Shown here piece by piece: positions 34,166 through 47,200 of a DNA stretch of 64,000 nucleotides (within the stretch, counting starts at the first letter, position 1; every line of letters starts with the position of its first letter). A program made the position numbers and the translations under genes. Source of the DNA: Trebouxia sp. TZW2008. Lineage: Eukaryota; Chlorophyta; Trebouxiophyceae; Trebouxiales; Trebouxiaceae. Below the pieces are notes generated by a model. That model ran no database searches. It saw only the letters and a list, made by a program, of their open reading frames with translations, and was not told the origin of the DNA. The stretch is from the NCBI GenBank assembly GCA_002118135.1, contig BDIU01000256.1, positions 126,773 to 190,772 on the forward strand, read 5' to 3'.

Positions 34166-37100
34166 TCAGCGGTCTGCCATGGCACTATCAGGCTGATTTG
34201 AGGTCCTGTATGGAGCTTGAGCCCAGCTGTTGTTGGGAGGCTGCTGTGTGTTCTGACTGCCAGTTTGAGAACCCTGCAGTACATGCAAGCATTCAGAACC
34301 AAAAAAACATACTTCGAAAGAACTTGACAAACCGAACAAAAGACCTTTCTCTGTTGTTCTCTGTTGAATTTTGGCTGTCAAACCAGTCATGTCAATGCTG
34401 TGTACTATGCTGTGTCTCTGTGATTTTCTGTTGTTCTCTGTTAACACTTTTTTTGCTGGAACACCAGTCATGTCAATGCTGTGTACTTGGGAACAATAAC
34501 ACGCCGTTGCTGACAGTGAATGTTGTGGTGCATGGATGAATGACAACAAACTGCAAATAAAGGGATGCCGCACAGCAAGCAGCATGACAGATGCCTGCGA
34601 TGATAATGCAACAATGCAAATGGCAGCATGCACTGTCCTGCAGTTCAGCTGAGACAGCTCGTGTGACTGACAAGGCGTGCAACAACAGAAACATGTTTGA
34701 TACGGTTTCTGAGTGTGCAGATGCTTGGTTCAATCGCTCACTGCATTGCCACTGCCATTGCCTGCTGGAATCTGCTGTTGACCCATATTGCCAGATCCCT
34801 CCCTAGCACCATTTGACGAGTCCTGTGGTTGTCCTCGAGCACCAGCTGTCTGAGCACTGGACTGAGACTCAGCACGCTGGTTTGGCATGCTCTGAGGGGA
34901 TACCCTACCCTTCTGTGACCCTGACCCATAGCCTGAGCCTGCTGCTGGCTGCCTCACATTTGACTGGTACTGGCCGCTGCTTGAGGTCTGTTGCTGAGTT
35001 GAGTAAGAAGACCTTGTCTGAGGCATGCCAGGTCTCTGTGACAGACTAGGCCTGTCACCAGCGCCTTGGCCTTGAGATGGAAGGCTCAAAGCTGGCTGTG
35101 TACCACCAGCAGTGCGACGTCTGGGATCAAATCTGGGTTCTATCACTGAAGCCTCTGCCCTGCTTGCGGTGCGCCGCTGCTGTTCAAGTTTGTTTGAGGC
35201 AGTACCAGCGGAGGTGGGCTGCCGCATGGGGGATTGTTGCTTGATGGCCCAGTCTTCACGTGCCTGGGGGGGCGGCTGGGGGGCCCACTGCTGCCCCTGT
35301 GAGGGGGGTTGGGAGGGGGGTTGCTGGGGACCAGGCTGAGACTGCTGAAACTGCATCTGTGCAGGGAAGCGCTGCTCTGGTGCTCCGTTTGCTTGCGGCT
35401 GTGAGTTGCCCTGTTGACGTGGCTGAGACCACTCGGGGGGGCTTTGCTGCTGTTGTGGGGGGTACTGATTCTGCATCTGACCTTGCTGCTGCTGCTGCTG
35501 CTGTTGAGGGCCCCAGCCAGCAGGTTCAGCCTCCCTGGGTGAGTCATACTGCAGCTGAGAGTCATACTGGAGCTGAGGCTGAAGCTGGGAGGAGTAATCT
35601 GGCTGGCGGGCAGGCGGCAAGGCTCGGGATGCTGGGTTGCGCGCTCTGCTGAAGCTGTTGTACAGCTTCAAAGCGTCTGGTGATGGCTTTGCCAAAACCT
35701 GCAGCAACAGAGCAAGCCTTTGAAATCAGCCAGGATCATTGACACAAGCTCTGCCTGCTTGATGCTCCTTGCAAGATGCCAACAGAGGTGACATGAGCGC
35801 AGAGTGACACAACTGTGCAACCTGCAGGAGCAATGAGATCCTGTGTTGAAAAGTTTCAGCCAGGCAGAATCAATGCCATATGCTCCTCCTGCTTGTGCCA
35901 CTTGCAATATATCCCAGGGAGTAAGAGAGACACGCAGTCTGCTTCACGCAATTTGCGGTAGATGTCAGCAGAGGCAACAACAACAAATAACACAGTCAGT
36001 TCAGTGAGTCAGGCAGGCAGCAGGGGTGGCCAATTTACCTCGCCAGTGTGAGCTTCATGCGCCAGCCCATTTTGAACATACCACTGTACATACTCAGGAT
36101 CATCGCGGTATTGGGTGACATCAGTAGTTGAATCAGCTTCTCCTGACAGCTTTTTCTGCAGCACATTGTGAACCTGAAGTTTGGTATAGCGTATGATGCC
36201 TGTGGAGCAACAGGACAAGAATTGAGCATTTTCACATTCTTGTTGCGTCCCGCTGGCAGCAATCAGCATGAGCCATCCAGTGGAGGACAGTTCAATGCTA
36301 CTGTCAAGACTGCAGTCAAGCTGGGTGAACAAACCAGACAAATCAACCAAATCATAGACTGGCTGTAACATTGGGTAACACAGCATTGATACCTCACGAC
36401 ACAAAATCAAAACATCAACATGAGCATGAGCATGAGCATGAGCATGAGCATGAGCATGAGCATGAGCATCAACAGAACAAGTCATGCACATGCACCCAGA
36501 TCAAATGCTCAGCAGACAGGCAACTCACATAACACTGACACGTGGCCAAGTTTACAATGTTGCCAAACACACAAGACACCATGATTATGTCTTGCAAAGC
36601 GTTTTTCTGGGTCTGTTGACAGTGCAGTGCAGAGATGGGGACCCTGGCCAGTTGAACCCATCTAATGCGTGCATGAGAATTCTGTGTGAGGCACGGTGCA
36701 CTATCCTTAAAACACAAATGAATAGACGCAGACGACGCTGAGTGAAGACTTTTATGAGACCCACATAACACCAAAACCCAGACTCTGCAATGTGCTTACA
36801 TGCCTGCCCATTGCTGGAGACTGAAGGGGAGAGGTTGGGCCTACCGGTAGCAAGTTGCTGACTTTGTCAAACAAGCCGCTGGTGAGCTGCTCTACATAAG
36901 CCTCAGACCCTGGCTGAAGTGTGATGGAGTTCCAGTTGATGTTGGCAATGTCTTGTGCTTGAATCTTGTAGCAGGCAAACAGCCTGACAGGCAGAGCTGG
37001 TATGCCCAGCTTGTCTATGATGACGCTGGTGATGCGGCCATCATCAGGGCTGAACTCAAAATCTCGCACCTGTATAGCAATGCTTCCGTGTCATCTGCTG

Positions 37101-37878
37101 ACGATTCTGAAGCATTCAGAAAGATAAACAGCATGATCATTATCAGTGAGCGACGGAAGCCTCTGTGAATAGAGGCAGCCTGAGCACAGCATGCAAGTAT
37201 GAGCTAAGTCTCAAGCATTCAAGCAAGACTCCACAGGCAGCGAGGCTCAACCGTGCAGATGTCATGATCTCCAGGAGGTAGTGAAACAAGCACAAGACAT
37301 GCTGGAGCATAATTCCCGGTGTTGCAGATGATCACCTTGCCCATGACTTTGCCGTCTGATGTCTTGACAGGTGTTCCCACAACTTTGACATATCCCAACC
37401 CTTTGGTCAGCGGCTCTTGCATCACAGCGCGGTCGTCATGCACCAGGAGAACGTCAGCAATCTGTCTGAGGCTCAGTAAGCTGATCTGCTGAGGTTCGTC
37501 GCCAGGAAGCAGATCATTTGACTTCTTGAAGCTTAGTGACACCACTTTGAGTGTCTGTGGGTCAGCAATGAGGTGGTCCACAACGCCCAGAATGAATCCC
37601 TTGGTACGGGTCACAACTTGTTTGTTGGCCAGCTGGCTTCTTGGCAGGACAAACATGTCTTGCGGCGCCGGGGCTGTCCTGACCAGCTGAGAACTGGCTG
37701 CCTGTCTGGTTTGCTGTGCAGCGGAGGCGACAATAAGCTTGTGGCTTGCGGCCTTCCGGAGGCCATGACAGGCGGCAGGAGATCCAGTGCTGCTCACTGA
37801 CGGTCGAAAAGGCTTTCTGAAGGTCAGCACACCGGTGCGGTGCAGTCGGCAAGGCGTGTGCATATGCACAGTTGCCAT
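34166..37878 (-). CDS. Plastid-type PRC-barrel protein with long Gln/Pro-rich tail
   Basis: Exons in transcript order: 37878-37336, 37069-36845, 36173-36039, 35698-34742, 34273-34166; all phases close (about 655 aa). The N-terminal 70 residues are Arg/Ser/Ala-rich with few acidic residues, like a chloroplast transit peptide. Two PRC-barrel-like units follow: the first includes TRTKGFILGVVDHLIADPQT and VGTPVKTSDGKVMGKV, the second VRDFEFSPDDGRITSVIID and IPALPVRLFACYKIQAQDI. Then comes a helical linker (VHNVLQKKLSGEADST, YRDDPEYVQWYVQNGLA) and over 350 residues of Gln/Pro/Ser/Gly low complexity, including a short polyGln run. PRC barrels occur in photosynthetic reaction-centre H subunits and in RimM; the paired-barrel form is known from cyanobacteria and plastids. 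The function here is inferred only. The terminal exon was chosen because a donor at 34741 joins in phase to a frame of the same composition ending MADR; reading through instead would stop at 34730. Confidence 0.8.
34370..34500. repeat. Direct repeat in the last PRC-gene intron
   Basis: Two copies of gtcatgtcaatgctgtgtac about 85 nt apart with flanking similarity (ttctctgtt...). They lie between the last two exons. Confidence 0.6.
36415..36472. repeat. (CATGAG)n microsatellite
   Basis: About nine catgag hexamers in an intron of the PRC-barrel gene. Confidence 0.85.
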
Positions 37879-38381
37879 CGTTTGCCTTGAGCGTCAACTG
37901 CCCTTCAGACAGTCACATACGAGCGCGCGGTGAGCAGTGCGGTTAAGCCAGTTAGGTCTGAGATAGACCTCCGCCAAATTGACATTCAGGCTGTTGCAAC
38001 GCATCGCAAGTCGTACATCGCAAGTCAACGACGGTGTAAGAAGAAGAAGCCTTCTTCCTGTTGAGAACAGTGTTTCAGCCAGAGTTTCAACGCAAAAGTA
38101 CGACCTTGCAGTGCTGTTGCAGCTCAATCATAGTCAGTAGACTCAGCTTTACTACCTTGCAGAGACAAGCTGCACGTACAATCAGTTCTTGCACAGCAAC
38201 ACTCTGTTGAGAACCTGTCTGACCTAACGGAAGCTTGATCAGTTAGGTCTAACAACACACACCAGGTCGTGAGCACTTGAGTGGCTCAGTACACAGACGC
38301 TTTGCTGCCTGACGCATCAGGCTGGAACGCAAAGCCGAGCGAAAGCGATCCTCGGCGAGCTTCTGGTCAAACCTACGTTCG
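37879..38381. promoter_or_regulatory. Shared upstream region of divergent PRC-barrel and LIKE-COV genes
   Basis: 503 bp between two divergent start codons. A gttaggtct sequence occurs at about 37950 and 38240, and its complement (gacctaac) at about 38222, so 38222-38250 could form a hairpin. I assign no factor to it. Confidence 0.4.
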
Positions 38382-40170
38382 ATGGGCAAGAATGAAGACG
38401 AAATACAACCACTAAATCCTGAAGACAGTCTAGTGGATGTTGTCACGGGCGAAGATAGCCCAAAATCTAAGTCACCTAGGCATGGGCACTCGACATCGAA
38501 AGAGGCAAGCATGAAAGCACGGCAGACGTCCACAATTCTGCTTGAGCACATGTCAGTGCAGACAGTACACGCACCGCTCGACACATCTCCATCTGTTGCT
38601 CCTTCAACATGTTTGCTACTTTCAGCGACCTGATTTTGGAATGACCTTGATATCCATGGTCATTTTGCAGGTTGCAACAGCAGTTACATCCAGCTTTGTT
38701 TCAAGGCGCTTCCTGAGTGGCTGGTAGGTTGCCATGTGCACCTTTCATTGCTTGAGCTTGCGCCATATTGCCATGCCCAAGTCATGCTGTGCAGTGCTGC
38801 TCTGTATCCAGTGATCGGATCAAAACACTGAAGTCATGCTGTGCAGTGCTGTCCTATTTCCATTGGTCGTCACAGTGTATGTGACGTGGTGGTTCCTGAC
38901 ATTTTTTGACAATTTCTTCTCGGTGAGATGTTGCTGACCGCTCAAAAATGTTATCAACTCTGCTGTTGGTTAAGATCTGCAAGCGTTTGACATCAGCAGG
39001 CTGCTGCTGCAGCCAGTTTATGAAGCCTTGTTTGGCTTCCATGTGTTTGGTCTGGGTTTCATCACATCTATGGCTTTTATTTTTTGCACAGGTAAGGCCA
39101 GCACAGCATGACGCAACGATGCAGCGATCCAGCAAATTTGGCACATGTCTCACGCTGCAATCATGAATGTATGCGCTTCATTGGCACCGATGCAGAGTAG
39201 ATGGCAAAGGGATGCATTTGTGTCAGCACATAGCATGCTGTTTTGCACCAAGTGTGCATGGCAGGGCCAGATGCTGTTCTTTTGATGCTGCCATATCTCA
39301 TGACCCTGACAGCGTGTGCTGATGGGCACAGGAGTTTTTGTCTCGTCTTGGTTGGGCAGTCTTTTGTTGCAAGTTGGGGAATGGATCATCAAGAAACTAC
39401 CTCTTGTCAAACACATATACTCAGCAGCCAAACAAGTCAGTGCAGCTGTGAACCCTGCAAATGAGACTACACAGTCTTTCAGAGAATGTGTGCTCATACG
39501 GCATCCTCGGCATGGAGAGTTTGCCTTTGGCTTCATCACAGGGCAAACTCTGTTGCAGGTGAAACAGTGCATGCCTTAATTATGTTGTACAAGCGTCCAG
39601 GCAGCTTTTTCAAGACACAGCAGCGACAAAGGCATTGTCTGTTTGATGCACTCGTGTCATCGTGCGCATGTTTGCAGCTAGCAGTGCAGAATAAGCTTGA
39701 CTCAGCCGTCATTGGCATGCATTGCTTTCAGGATTGACATTCTGTAAGGTCCCGGGTCCCCAGATGTTCAAGGAGTCACTGTGCTGTTGCAGGACGTGCA
39801 TGGAGATTCACAGTTGTTCAGTGTATATGTGCCCACAAACCATATCTACGTTGGGGATGTCTTCCTTCTGGGCAAGTCAGATATCATCAAGGTCAACCTA
39901 TCTGTCAGGGAAGGTTTAGGTAAGCCAAGATCAGACTAATCAGCTTCAAGCAGTATATGCTCTGCACTTCAGCCAGGCACAGCGTCAAGCATGCCACCTC
40001 TGTTGTCATACGTTCAAGTTTCTGTCCTGCAAGTACGCATGTCTTTTGCTTCCGCATGTGCAGCTATATTTGCTTTGTGTGTTTGTTGCAAGTACCTGCT
40101 TTGTGTTGCAGAAATTGTGGTATCAGTTGGGATGGCGTTACCACAAAACCTGATGTCAATCCAGCGATGA
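38382..40170 (+). CDS. LIKE-COV (DUF502) integral membrane protein, 7 exons
   Basis: Exons: 38382-38564, 38671-38723, 38847-38922, 39013-39091, 39332-39558, 39793-39919, 40112-40170; all phases close (267 aa), close to plant homologues. The hydrophilic acidic/Ser N-terminus (MGKNEDEIQPLNPEDSLVDV) is followed by membrane segments (AVLFPLVVTVYVTWWFLTFF; FGLGFITSMAFIFCTGVFVS). Then come the family core GEWIIKKLPLVKHIYSAAKQ, IRHPRHGEFAFGFITG, YVPTNHIYVGDVFLLGKSDI, NLSVREG and the C-terminus VSVGMALPQNLMS. The plant family includes COV1, which affects vascular patterning and Golgi/trans-Golgi organisation; in an alga an endomembrane role is likely. The donor of exon 1 was chosen by phase. A short decoy of the 38847 acceptor (catgctgtgcagtgctg) lies at about 38785. 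Confidence 0.92.
38780..38815 (+). repeat. Decayed copy of the LIKE-COV exon 3 acceptor
   Basis: The sequence gtcatgctgtgcagtgctg occurs just before exon 3 (about 38833) and again about 50 nt upstream, with similar following bases (ctctgtatcc versus tcctatttcc). Confidence 0.55.
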
Positions 40171-41273
40171 GCCTATCCATTACTGTCGACATTTGTCTAT
40201 ACATGCATGCAAACCTTTTTTGTCAGCTGGATATGTGCCAAGTTGCGCTGACCGCATGTCTGTAAGCAGAGCCTCCAGCGCAACTGCAGCTACATAAGCT
40301 GCTATCAGCTGATGAACTTAGCTCAATTGTGTGCTTCTACCGTGTACCAAAGTAGCTCGTCTTTACCTTTAGACAGTCTCAAAGTACAGCTCTGCGCGTG
40401 GTTCCACACAGTTCACCTTGTAGCAGCTGCATCCAGTGTCCTGGTGATCACTCGAGCTTGAAACCTGCCAAGCGCAGCTTGCCTATCTTCTCTTTCACCA
40501 TGTGTTTCTTAGCTTGGCTGCCAAGCTCAGCATTTCATGAACACTTTGTTGAAACGAGCTGTAACATGCTCCTCGTATTTGGTATTTGACTTCCTATGGC
40601 GCCCATACTGCTTGAGCTACTGCCGCGTCATTGAGCACTGATATTTGCGCGCACATAATTGAGCAGTATCAGCATGCCATCCATTTGTGTCGTCAACTTT
40701 GGCCCTTGCAACCAGTGCTGAATGTTGCCTTTTGACTCTACTTCATCGTAACATGCTTACAGCGAGCAGGGTGCAAGGTGCGCAGCTCACCAGGTAGGGA
40801 TCTTGTCGCGTCACTGCACCATTGGGCAGACATAGTCCTGCAGACGGCCTGTATTTGGGGTAATCAACATCGCTGCGACTCGACGTCAGGTGTGCAGAGT
40901 TATTGCTGTACATCACTTGTTGTCGAGCATCGTCTCGCTCGTTCTCAAGTCAGCTGCGCCGTCTAGTTGGCAGTCGAAGCTGCCAATCAAGACTGTTGCA
41001 TTGCCAAAGCTGTGACATCGCCAGTGTGAACGACACCTCGACCTTGTACGGCACCGAAACAGCGCGCACTTGTGCTGCTGCGTTGACACGCGACAGCGCA
41101 ACATGGGGCGCAGAAGGGCCTTAGTGCAGGCGTGCACCTGTCAGAAGCCCCTGCGCAGTTACACTGGGCTGAAGCTCTGAGATTCTGCAAAGTAGGCCGG
41201 ACCCCAATATCAGAGTGCAGCTGATTGCTTGGTGACCTTAGTCAGCAGCAGCTGCAGTCATCTTCAAGGCGCC
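40171..41273. other. Intergenic region between LIKE-COV and the TOG gene
   Basis: About 1.1 kb holding the LIKE-COV 3' UTR (a tgtaa tract at about 40260 is a candidate algal polyadenylation signal) and the TOG gene promoter. No coding exon recognised; open frames near 40900-41190 lack family similarity. Confidence 0.4.
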
Positions 41274-44200
41274 ATGGAATTTGGCTTTGTGCCTGACAGT
41301 GTCGTCAAGGAGCTTGCAGAGACAAACAATTGGAAGGTAACAGCATAGGCCTTTGCTTTGCTGCATCAGCCTGCACCTGGCTCATATACCTTCTTGATTC
41401 AGATATTCTCATTGCTGTATCCAATATAATGGTACCTGCTTGTCAAATACTTGTGTTGCCTTGTCCAGGCCAGATCAGCTGCTGTGGACAAGCTATACAG
41501 CGCATTGCAAAAAGTGCAAGACAAAGATGTCTTGCTGCCGACCCTTTCCAAACTGCTGGAGTTTCTGTCTGCTCTTGGGAATGATGCCAACTTCAAGATA
41601 TCACTGGCCACTATGCAAATCCTGGCAGACTTGGCACTCAAGCTTGGATCAGATATCCGACCATATTTGGGGTACGGCACTCAGTTTCCTACAATGCCTG
41701 TACTGTGCATGTACCATGGCTATATGCTGCATTGTCTTTACTGCTGTGCCTTTTGCTTGCCTCTTGCATCTCATACAAGTAGTCAACAGCCTCAAATGTT
41801 GCAGCTACCCGCCTGCCTGCATTGAGACCGGGCGCTGCTGACTGCACACTGCCTTGCCAGCGCTGCTTCTCTTCTGCGCCTCACTTCTGCAAGCAGAGGC
41901 TAACGTTGCAGAGACATCATGCCCGCTGTGATCAGCAAGCTAGGGGACGTCAAAGTGGCAGTGAGGCAGGCCAACAACAAGCTGCTGGCCGTGCTGATGG
42001 ACGACTTGCAGCCTGGCACCGTTCTGGAAGGCCTGTCTATGGCCCTTGTGCACAGCAACTGGAAAGCCAGAGGGACTGCAGTCGACATTCACTCAGCAGC
42101 TCCATTCTTGCAGGGACATCATGCCTGCTGTGATCAGCAAGCTAGGGGACAACAAGGTGGCAGTGAGGCAGGCCAACAACAAGCTGCTGGCCGTGCTGAT
42201 GGACGTCTTGCAGCCTGGCGCCATTCTGGAAGGCCTGTCTATGGCCCTTGTGCACAGCAACTGGAAAGTTAGAGAGGCCGCAGTCAATGTGTTCACTCAG
42301 GTGCTCCCATCTTACATACACATCTGGTTGTGGCATGCCTGTACCTTCTGTTGCCCTTGTACACAGCAAATGAAAAGGTCAGAGAGGCTGCAGCCAATGT
42401 GTTCACTCAGGTGCTCGCATATTTCACAGGATTCGTCTGGCATGCCTATGTCAAGTCTATAAGCTGTTTTTGCAAGCACTGTAGATGCACCTATCTTTGC
42501 ATACTGTGCAATCACATGTCATCAGCGTGCTTTTTGAACCTGCTTTTGCTTGTGCCACAGATTGATGATGTACAACATCCTGGCAGTTTTGGCCTGCCAT
42601 CGCAGTTGCTGTGCCACCTGAGCCATCTTTCATAGTCAGTTGATCCTTGACAATGCTTGAGAACGAGATGTATCATCAGCCCAAAGTGGATAACAAAGCA
42701 TGACCATTTGCAGTCCCAATAGCACACCTATGTCGCCTCACGTCAGCACAGTATAGCTCACGTCTTGAGCGCAGTTACGCTTCTTCACACTGCAGCTTGC
42801 TAAGGCATTAAGGCTGTTGCTTTTGAGCGTCAGCATGAGGCATCACCACACAACCATTCTCAGTGTGTGTACTATATGTGCAGGCTCTGCTAGCGCACAC
42901 TCAGGCGCAGTTTGTGTACAGCCGCATTGTGCGGATGCTGGTGTGTGCACTGAGTGACGGGCACCACAGAGTGGCAGCCTATGAATCAGCTCTCATTATA
43001 TTCAGCATGCATGCAGGCTCTGCTTGCACACACTTGGGCGCACTTTGAGTACAGCCGAATCGTGCGGATGCTGGTGTGTGCACTGAGTGACGAGCACCAC
43101 AGAGTGTCAGCAGCAGCCATTGAGGCCTTGGCAGTTGTGCACCACCGCATAGGAGATGAGATCCAGGGTCTGTTGGTGGAGTCTGGGGCATCTGTGCCGG
43201 CAAGACTGATGTTGGCGGGGCGTTTTGCCAGCAGGGATTTGCCAGCCTTGAAGGCAGACGGTGCTATAGACAATGAGGTGAGGGCATTCTTGCATGCATG
43301 CTGAAAGCAGATGTTGCTGTAGGGGGGAAGAGCAGCTGTTGAATGCATGTCTGCTGTGTGATAAGCTCAAGGCAAAGCTTAGGCCTGGTGCTTCTGTGCC
43401 TGCAAGACTGATGTTAGTTGGGCAATTTGCCAGCAGGAGTTTGCCAGCTTTGAAAGCAGATGGTGGTGTAGAGCATGAGGCGAGGCATTTTCTGCATGCA
43501 TGTTGAAAGCAGATATTGCTGGGAAGCACCCAAGAGCGGGATGATAGGGCTAGGGGTGGCAGATTGGCGGCTGACATGCTGCTCAAATCTATCAGACAGC
43601 TGCAAGCCACAGGACCCTTTATGACAGGATGAAGGATGTCATGAACTCTTTGCTCAACAGTTCTGTGGCAGCACCGTTTTGGCCAACCATCATCAAAACC
43701 CTAAGCTTGGCAGTTGTAGCCTTCTTCAGCATTGTACGCTTTGCCAGATGGCTTTGGCATGATTGCCATCCAGCGCTTAAGTGCTTCGCAACTCAGCAGC
43801 TAGAACATCTTCTGACTGCAAGTGTTGACTATTGAAGGAGCCTGCCACCAGGAGCATGACCGTTCTGTATATCTTTGCATACAACAGGGGTATGTTTGTA
43901 GGTTTTGGCAGGGCCTGAGATGAGCCTGAAGGGCACACAAGTCTCGCCAAACCAGAAACACCCCTCCCTGATATCATCTCCCGCCAAAACCGCCCTGCCA
44001 GGCGTTCCCGTCACCTCTTCCCGGCTAATGCGCAACAGCAGTAGCCTACGAGCCAAGGGAGGGGATTCAGCTTTCCCAGGGTTAGCAACTTTGGTGGGAG
44101 GGTCCCCCGACATCAGCCCAGGGGGTTTGGCTGTCATTAAGGTATACTGTCATGCAAACTGCATGACTCACACGAGAAACTAAACCTCAGACATAGCGTG

Positions 44201-47200
44201 GTCACATTGCACGCTGTGATTCTGCTGAGCTAGTTGTGTAGGCAGACAACATATGATCGACATAAAACATGTGCTTTTTGGGAAGAGTTGTGCTCAATTG
44301 TGCACATGCACTTGTCTCTGGACAAATCCAGACAGAAGTTTGCAGCTGCACAATACATGCAGTTGTCTCTGGACAAATCCACACTGAAGTTTACAGCTGC
44401 ACAGTAAGCTGGTGACTGAGTAGATGAAGTCTGTCTGTGCAGGAAGGAGGGGTGATCGGGGACAAAGCAGGGGTAGAGGGGCTGGGTGTGGTTGGGGTGG
44501 GCGCTCCTGGCATGCCCACAGCTGCAGCACGTGAGCCCACAGCTGTGCTGCTCCAGCGCAAGACCAGCAATCTGCGGCCAAATGCAGCAGCAGCCTTTGC
44601 TTCAGGCAGCAATGACAGCAGCCTTGCAGCTGAGCCAGAAGCCATCAGTCATGCATCAGTCATGCAGGCTGCTGAGTCACCACAGCATGAAAGGGCAGGA
44701 CGTAGACGACCGCGAGCAGGCAATGTAGCGGCAGCCATGCGCGACTCTGCTGACTCAGCGTCATCTCTTCTGGGTGCTTTGTCTACCAGCAATGTAGACT
44801 CAGTGGAGGGCAGTTTGGAGGCAGGGGCAGGGCCTCAGGCCTTCCAGCTGAAATGGCCCCTCCAGCCACAGCCTGTCAACACTGCCCACAGCCACTTGAC
44901 CAATGCAGCAGCCAAGCTGGCAGCTGCTGCAGACAGATACAGCAGTGCAGTGGGGTCCAGCAAGTCTCCAACTGTGCAGCTGTCAGTCAAGCCGTCAGAC
45001 AGATTCAGTCATTCAGCAGAAAGCAGTTCGTCTGCAGTCTTGCAGCTGATGAGTCCTATCTCAGACAGCAATGCTAGGGAAGGCAGGAAAAGTGCACTCA
45101 GCCGGAGATCAGCTCAGAGCTCAGTGTACAGCTCTGAGACAGGACTCTTGGTGCAGTCTGACCCTTTTGCCTCCAGGCCTCTCTTGGCCTTTGACACCAT
45201 GCTGAGCCCTAGTGCTAAGGTGTGCAGACAGACACACAAACCAAAAACACACACTAGTGGTAGCTAAGGACAAGCCGTAGCTTTCACACACACAAGCGTA
45301 CTGTCATGTGCATCTTGACACACATGTCATCAGCCTTGTTGGCTGACTACCAACGAGCACATCTCCTTCTCGTCCTTCTCTTATGCTTGAGTTGTTTTCA
45401 ACCTGACTCATCTGCTCTGTGAGCAACAGGCATTGTTTGGCGGCTGTATGCTGGAAGTGTTTGACTTACGTTTGACACCTGCATTTAACTTGTTTGAAAT
45501 GGCTCGTTGGGATGCAGGATGATGCAGCTGGGGGCAGGGCAAAAAGGCAGGGGGCAGGAGCCAGAAGGGCCCTGTTTGCTGGGCATGTACTGGGAGCAGA
45601 TGACTGGCCTGTGGCTGCCAGTAGGAATCTGGATGCTCCTGAGATGGGCAGCCCCCCCAGCAGCGATGAGGAGGATGAGTCATCCACTGAGTCATCATCT
45701 GATGTACGCCTTTATACCAATGCTTGCACAACTTGAAGCCTGATGTGGAATTTCCCTGATTGCAAAGGATTTGGCTTGCCAATGCCATGAGAGACACCGT
45801 CACAAAGTCAACAGTTGCTGCGTGCAGCTGTGGTGGTACTACAGCAACTTCATTTGCTTGATCACCACCCGTTGTGCATGTTTTATCAGTGACATGCACA
45901 TACCCTGGTCTGCAAGGATATGAAACATACCATGTACAAGCTACAGCTGTCACTTTGCCTCCTCTAGACTCCTTCACAGAACATCACAGCGCTTCAGCAA
46001 TCAAGCTATGTCTTACAAATTCTCCCCAAAGTTCATTGACCAGAAGCTTCTTTGAGGAATTGTCTGCAATGTTCTGAGCATAGCCTTGGCTGTGGCATGT
46101 GAGCGCACTGACAATTCAGCACGTACTCCCTTTTAGCTAGCTGTGCATTGTTGCAGAGCACCTCTCCCCCTGACTCACCCGCCAGAGCCGCCCCACCTTC
46201 ACCCTTTGGGGCCCTAAGGGGGGTCCCTAGGGCTCACAGCGCCTTTGTCCCCACTCGAGCTCACGCACTCGCAGAGTCAAGTCTGCTGAGTGCTGAGTCA
46301 GCGCCACCAATGGCTGAGGGTTTGCCAGGTGGCGGCCTGGGAATGGTCAATGGAGACAGCCAATCTGTTGACTCACCCAAGAAAGCTGGCAGATTGCAAC
46401 ACCTGAAGATGAGAGTTGCTGTAAGCACCATTTGCTTGTGCTTGGCTGACTGAATGACTGATCATAGCACTCAGCCATGTGTTCGCCCAGCCAGCCAGCC
46501 ATTCAATCTTTTGTCTGTTTATGCATTTCTTTGTCGGCCTGTGGATCGATGCTCGCCTTGCAGCCGTTCATCATCTTTCAAGTCATGCATGTGTGGTTGT
46601 TCATTGCTTAGAACACTGCTGCTCTACGCGAGGTAAATTCTCGAGCATGAAGTCAGTATGACTGCATGCGTGGTGCTGCATGCATGGATGGGTCAAGCTC
46701 GCGACAATGCCTAATTTGCAAAGGATCCGTGTGTGAACTGCATGGCCTGCCTTGCTGCAGGAAGCACGCAAGACAGTGACTGCCGGTGCTGCTTTCAGAC
46801 CATTTCCTGGAGATGACTGGCAAGCTTCTGGTATGCCAGCCACCTTTCTTCAAAGTAACAAGAGTAACGTGCTGTCCAGGCCATCCTTAAGATGTATGCA
46901 TGATTGCTTGAAGATTTGCAATGTTTTCCACTTGCTGCTAGCTTGTTATCGCTCATGCATCATTGTCATTGCTAACTCAAGCTCAGTGAATCACCATAAT
47001 CTCCATTCCTGTGATTGATACTCTTCAATACTTTGATATCATGTATTGGCGCCACGTATTGCGTATTCCATAGTTTGCACTGCTTCTTGGTAATTCATAC
47101 TCTCAAACAATATGTATTGCATATTATGTATTGGGTATTGAGCATTATGTATGGTGATGCACTACTCAAGCTTGCTAGCATCTGTCCTCAGCTTGTGGTT

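Noticed and set aside
34730..34741. Reading the PRC-barrel gene through to a stop at 34730
   Set aside because: Possible, but a donor at 34741 followed by an in-phase exon of the same composition (34273-34166) is better supported.
44486..45077. Alternative plus-strand frames over the Ser/Ala-rich TOG exon
   Set aside because: The 44443-45219 exon in the annotated frame closes phase on both sides; the others are shadows.
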